Origin: JARRQJ01 sp963810615 | Lineage (GTDB): Bacteria > Pseudomonadota > Gammaproteobacteria > DRLM01 | Assembly (NCBI GenBank): GCA_963810615.1 | Contig: CAWEOA010000002.1 | Coordinates: 372,001 to 436,000 of the forward strand | Direction of reading: 5' to 3' | Length of the DNA stretch: 64,000 bases | In this document: positions 61,095 through 64,000 of the stretch, in pieces | Position numbering within the stretch: the stretch's first letter is position 1 | How the letters are laid out: the number at the start of each line of letters is the position of its first letter | Notes under the pieces: model-generated | The model's database searches: none | What the model was told of the DNA's origin: nothing | Seen by the model: only the letters and a program-made list of their open reading frames with translations | Program-made: the position numbers and the translations under genes

Positions 61095-62451
61095 TCGTTC
61101 GAACAATAAATCCATGCAGCCCATCCGTACGTTACTGTCGGTTTGTTTCGCCGTGCTCGGTCTGATTGCGAGCAGCGCCGCCACTGCCAATCCCAAGATC
61201 CAACACTGGACCACGGCCAACGGCACGCGGGTATATTTCGTTCCCAGCCCAGAACTGCCCATCGTCGACATTCGCGTGGTGTTCGATGCCGGCAGCGCCC
61301 GCGACGGCGCGCACAGCGGGCTGGCCCAACTGACCAACGGCCTGCTCGATCAAGGGGCCGGCAAGCTTGACGCGGATCAAATCGCCGAACGACTGGACGG
61401 CATCGGGGCAAATCTGAACACCAGCGCCTATCGCGACATGGCCATCGTCAGCCTGCGCAGCCTCACGGAACCGAGCTTGCTGGATCCCGCCCTCGATATC
61501 ATGACGCTGGTGGTGAGCCAACCCAGCTTTCCGGAAGATGCCTTCAAGCTCGAGCAAAAGCGTACCTTGATCGCGCTACGCGGCGAAAAGGAATCGCCGG
61601 GCGCCATCGCCGAGAAGGCCTTCTTCGCCGCTATTTATGGAAAGCATCCTTATGCCACGCCCTCGCTGGGCACCGAGGAATCCGTCACCGCGCTCACCCG
61701 CCAGGATGTGGCGGACTTTCACAAGCGCTATTACACCGGCAACAATGCCGTGGTGGCCATAGTCGGCGCCATCGACCGCACTGCCGCGGAAAAGATCGCC
61801 GAACGGGTGGTGGGTAAGCTCCCGGCCGGCGAGGCGGCGGCGACACTGCCGCCGGCGAAACCCCTCTCCGCCGCCAAGGTGGAACACATCCCTTACCCTT
61901 CGGCGCAAACCCATATCCTGGTGGGACAACCGGGGATCTCCCGCGACGACCCCGATTACTTCCCCCTGGTGCTGGGCAACCACGTCCTCGGCGGCAGCGG
62001 CCTAGTATCGCGCATGGCCAAGGAAGTGCGTGAAAAACGCGGCCTCGCCTACAGCGCCTACAGCTATTTTGCGCCCATGCATGTAGCGGGACCCTTCACA
62101 GCCGGCCTGCAAACCCGCAACGAAAAGGCGGACGCCGCCTTGAAGGTACTGCGGGACACCCTGCGCAACTTCATCGCCAAAGGACCCACCACGGCTGAAC
62201 TCTCCGCGGCCAAGAAAAATATTACCGGCGGCTTTGCCCTCAATCTGGACAGCAATGCCAAGATCGTCGACAACCTAGCCTCCATCGGCTTCTACCAGCT
62301 GCCGCTGGATTATCTCGACACCTATAATCAGCGCATCGAGGCCGTCACCGCCGACCAGATCCGCGCCGCCTTCCAGCGCCGCATCCATCCCCGGGACATG
62401 GTGACGGTTATGGTGGGCGGCGAGGCGGCCGCCACCACCGCCAAACCGTGA
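61084..62451 (+). CDS. M16-family peptidase-like, non-catalytic subunit
   Basis: A 455-residue periplasmic protein of the M16 fold whose first domain has HSGLAQLTNGLLDQG where the zinc motif HxxEH should be, so it cannot bind zinc. It keeps the R/Y pair region in the second domain (VREKRGLAYSAYSYF), used for substrate binding. It overlaps the catalytic partner by 11 bases, and GGAGG precedes the start. Such alpha/beta pairs resemble mitochondrial processing peptidase. Confidence 0.92.
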   Translation: MYANRSNNKSMQPIRTLLSVCFAVLGLIASSAATANPKIQHWTTANGTRVYFVPSPELPIVDIRVVFDAGSARDGAHSGLAQLTNGLLDQGAGKLDADQIAERLDGIGANLNTSAYRDMAIVSLRSLTEPSLLDPALDIMTLVVSQPSFPEDAFKLEQKRTLIALRGEKESPGAIAEKAFFAAIYGKHPYATPSLGTEESVTALTRQDVADFHKRYYTGNNAVVAIVGAIDRTAAEKIAERVVGKLPAGEAAATLPPAKPLSAAKVEHIPYPSAQTHILVGQPGISRDDPDYFPLVLGNHVLGGSGLVSRMAKEVREKRGLAYSAYSYFAPMHVAGPFTAGLQTRNEKADAALKVLRDTLRNFIAKGPTTAELSAAKKNITGGFALNLDSNAKIVDNLASIGFYQLPLDYLDTYNQRIEAVTADQIRAAFQRRIHPRDMVTVMVGGEAAATTAKP

Positions 62452-63041
62452 CTGAACGGGGCCACAATCGCTTACGCATCATCGGCGGGGAATGGCGGGG
62501 ACGCAAACTGTCTTTCCCCGCCCTCCCCGATCTGAGGCCCACACCGGATCGGGTGCGGGAGACTCTGTTCAACTGGCTGCGCGATATCTTGCCCGGCGCC
62601 CGCTGCCTGGATCTGTTCGCCGGCAGCGGCGCGCTGGGATTCGAGGCCTTGTCTCGCGGGGCGCAGGAAGTGGTGATGGTCGATAGGCACCCTGCGGTCG
62701 TCACGCAACTCAGGCAGCATGTTCAGCAGCTCAAGGCAGTCAATGCCCGCGTGGTACAGGCCGAGGCCCTGGCTTTCTTGCAAGGACCCTCACGTCTTTT
62801 CGATATCATTTTTCTCGACCCGCCCTTTCAGGGTAATCTGCTCGGCCCCTGCCTGGAGAAACTGGCACAGCCCGGATGGCTGGCGGCAACGGCCTGGCTG
62901 TACCTGGAGACCGACCGCCGCAGCCCTTTACCGCCTGTACCTGACGATTGGAATGTCCTGCGCCACAAACAGGCCGGGCAAGTAGGTTATTATTTGCTGC
63001 AGCGCACTTCCGCCAGCGGCAGCCAAGGGGACCCCTCATGA
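62448..63041 (+). CDS. rsmD: 16S rRNA (guanine966-N2)-methyltransferase
   Basis: A 197-residue methyltransferase. IGGEWRGRKLSFPA, the SAM motif DLFAGSGALGFEALSRGA and the catalytic DPPF (IIFLDPPFQGN) are diagnostic. GTG start overlaps the M16 stop; the stop overlaps the coaD start as ATGA. Confidence 0.96.
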   Translation: MTERGHNRLRIIGGEWRGRKLSFPALPDLRPTPDRVRETLFNWLRDILPGARCLDLFAGSGALGFEALSRGAQEVVMVDRHPAVVTQLRQHVQQLKAVNARVVQAEALAFLQGPSRLFDIIFLDPPFQGNLLGPCLEKLAQPGWLAATAWLYLETDRRSPLPPVPDDWNVLRHKQAGQVGYYLLQRTSASGSQGDPS

Positions 63042-63526
63042 AAGGCACTCGGACCACCGCCATCTATCCCGGCACCTTCGACCCCATCACCAACGGGCAC
63101 AGCGATCTGGTGCAGCGGGCCACGTGCATGTTCGAGCGGGTGATCGTGGCGGTCGCGGCCAACCCCAGCAAGACGCCGACATTTTCCCTGGAGGAACGGG
63201 TCGCCATGGCAGGCACCGCCCTGGCCGGTTTGGATAAGGTAGAGATATGCGGCTTCGACACGCTGCTGGTCGAATTCAGTAAGAGCAAAGGCGCACAGAT
63301 CATCCTGCGGGGACTGCGGGCCGTATCCGACTTCGAGTTCGAATTCCAGCTGGCCGGTATGAACCGTAAAATGGCCCCGGATATTGAGACAGTCTTCATG
63401 ATGCCCGCCGAAAAATATACCTACCTCTCGTCCAGCCTGGTACGGGAGATCGCTGCACTGGACGGCGACGTCAGCGATTTTGTCCACCCTGAAGTGAAAC
63501 GGGCGCTCTACGAGCGACTGCGCTAA
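63038..63526 (+). CDS. coaD: Phosphopantetheine adenylyltransferase
   Basis: A 162-residue nucleotidyltransferase for the penultimate CoA step. AIYPGTFDPITNGHSDLVQRA and the later YLSSSLVREIA motif are conserved. rsmD-coaD is a widely kept pair. AAGGGG precedes the start. Confidence 0.97.
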   Translation: MKGTRTTAIYPGTFDPITNGHSDLVQRATCMFERVIVAVAANPSKTPTFSLEERVAMAGTALAGLDKVEICGFDTLLVEFSKSKGAQIILRGLRAVSDFEFEFQLAGMNRKMAPDIETVFMMPAEKYTYLSSSLVREIAALDGDVSDFVHPEVKRALYERLR

Positions 63527-63571
63527 AATACCCTAGCATTTCGCTATGTTTTATGTCAGGAGCTTTTTACC

Positions 63572-63820
63572 GTGGCCCTAATGATCACCCACGAGTGCAT
63601 CAATTGCGACGTCTGCGAGCCGGAGTGCCCGAATCAGGCCATCTCCCAGGGCGTGGAGATTTATGTCATCGATCCTAATCGTTGCACCGAGTGCGTCGGT
63701 CACTTCGACACCCCGCAATGCGTCGACGTTTGCCCTGTGGAGTGCATCCCAACGGACCCCGCACACTCGGAGACCCGGGAACAGCTCCAGGAAAAATACC
63801 TGAAGCTCACCCAACAATAG
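63572..63820 (+). CDS. YfhL-family dicluster 4Fe-4S ferredoxin
   Basis: An 82-residue ferredoxin. CINCDVCEPECPNQ and the second set (CTECVGHFDTPQCVDVCPVEC) provide two 4Fe-4S clusters; the longer loop between cysteines in the second set is typical of the Alvin/YfhL group of low-potential ferredoxins. GTG 63572 with AGGAG nine bases upstream; MALMITHECINCDVC is the family N-terminus. Follows coaD by 45 bases. Confidence 0.96.
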   Translation: MALMITHECINCDVCEPECPNQAISQGVEIYVIDPNRCTECVGHFDTPQCVDVCPVECIPTDPAHSETREQLQEKYLKLTQQ

Positions 63821-64000
63821 CAATAGCCGCAGCCCGCCTTTCCACGACCAAGCTAAGCCACTAAAAGTCAATGGTTTTAAATCCCATAACAGATTCCGGG
63901 GTCTCGCCGCCCGCCAAGCCCTTGACCCTTTTCCGCCCTGCACTTTCCCAAGCATCACAGTGGGATATTCAGCTATTTTTCATGCGGGTTCCGATGCTTG
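63821..64000. other. Right-edge intergenic sequence
   Basis: The last 180 bases hold no supported gene on either strand. The 126-codon minus frame over the ferredoxin is a shadow. No terminator with a T run was found after the ferredoxin. Confidence 0.4.

Overview
The window looks like chromosomal DNA from a free-living, aerobic gammaproteobacterium with fairly high GC (close to 60% by eye). The evidence is the conserved gene order: murJ diverging from rpsT; ribF-ileS-lspA-ispH next to minor pilins; rplU-rpmA-obgE-proB; ispB beside tRNA-Pro; pilSR-pilABCD-coaE-zapD-yacG; bioBFHCD; and ftsYEX-rpoH diverging from an M16 protease pair with rsmD-coaD. No prophage, insertion sequence, CRISPR array or rRNA was seen. 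Almost all of it is core genome, so novelty here lies in regulatory sites, non-standard starts, damaged genes and altered residues. The genus cannot be named from the sequence alone.

Layout. 1-9 kb: the 5' end of a cupin-type oxygenase, two tandem overlapping lipoproteins, a chemoreceptor, an OmpA-like lipoprotein, a 2-Cys peroxiredoxin, an M61 PDZ protease, pyrD and a Sel1 lipoprotein. 9-17 kb: alanine dehydrogenase diverging from a giant NAD-glutamate dehydrogenase, then a Fur-controlled cytochrome c/FTR1 iron permease. 17-20 kb: a very small membrane protein facing an arsenic operon (arsR, an ArsI/CadI-like VOC protein, arsC, acr3), with a 17-bp perfect inverted repeat over the arsR start. 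20-23 kb: a DUF2892-like protein, tRNA-Thr(CGT), a cysteine-free Fur paralogue and thiO. 23-25.5 kb: pilV-pilW-pilX and a frameshifted pilE-like gene. 25.6-36 kb: ispH-lspA-ileS-ribF, murJ, rpsT, proB, obgE, rpmA and rplU. 36-47.5 kb: ispB, tRNA-Pro(CGG), pilS-pilR, pilA-pilB-pilC-pilD, coaE, zapD and yacG. 47.5-51 kb: a Nudix/ThiE fusion, a PNPOx-like protein, a YfaZ-like porin and a frameshifted comF. 51-64 kb: bioBFHCD, rpoH behind a perfect CIRCE element, ftsX-ftsE-ftsY, two M16 proteases, rsmD, coaD and a YfhL-type ferredoxin.

How the parts work together. PilS/PilR with sigma-54 should drive pilA; a -24/-12 promoter and a perfect CRP/Vfr-type palindrome lie upstream of it. PilB, PilC and PilD assemble pili from PilA and the minor pilins. 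pilA, the pilE-like gene and comF all carry frameshifts, while the large genes around them are intact. The bio operon has all five genes, but BioB lacks one of the cysteines that hold the auxiliary cluster in E. coli BioB. The ars operon pairs arsenate reduction and Acr3 efflux with a cysteine-rich VOC protein. The CIRCE site upstream of rpoH suggests that HrcA controls the heat-shock sigma factor.
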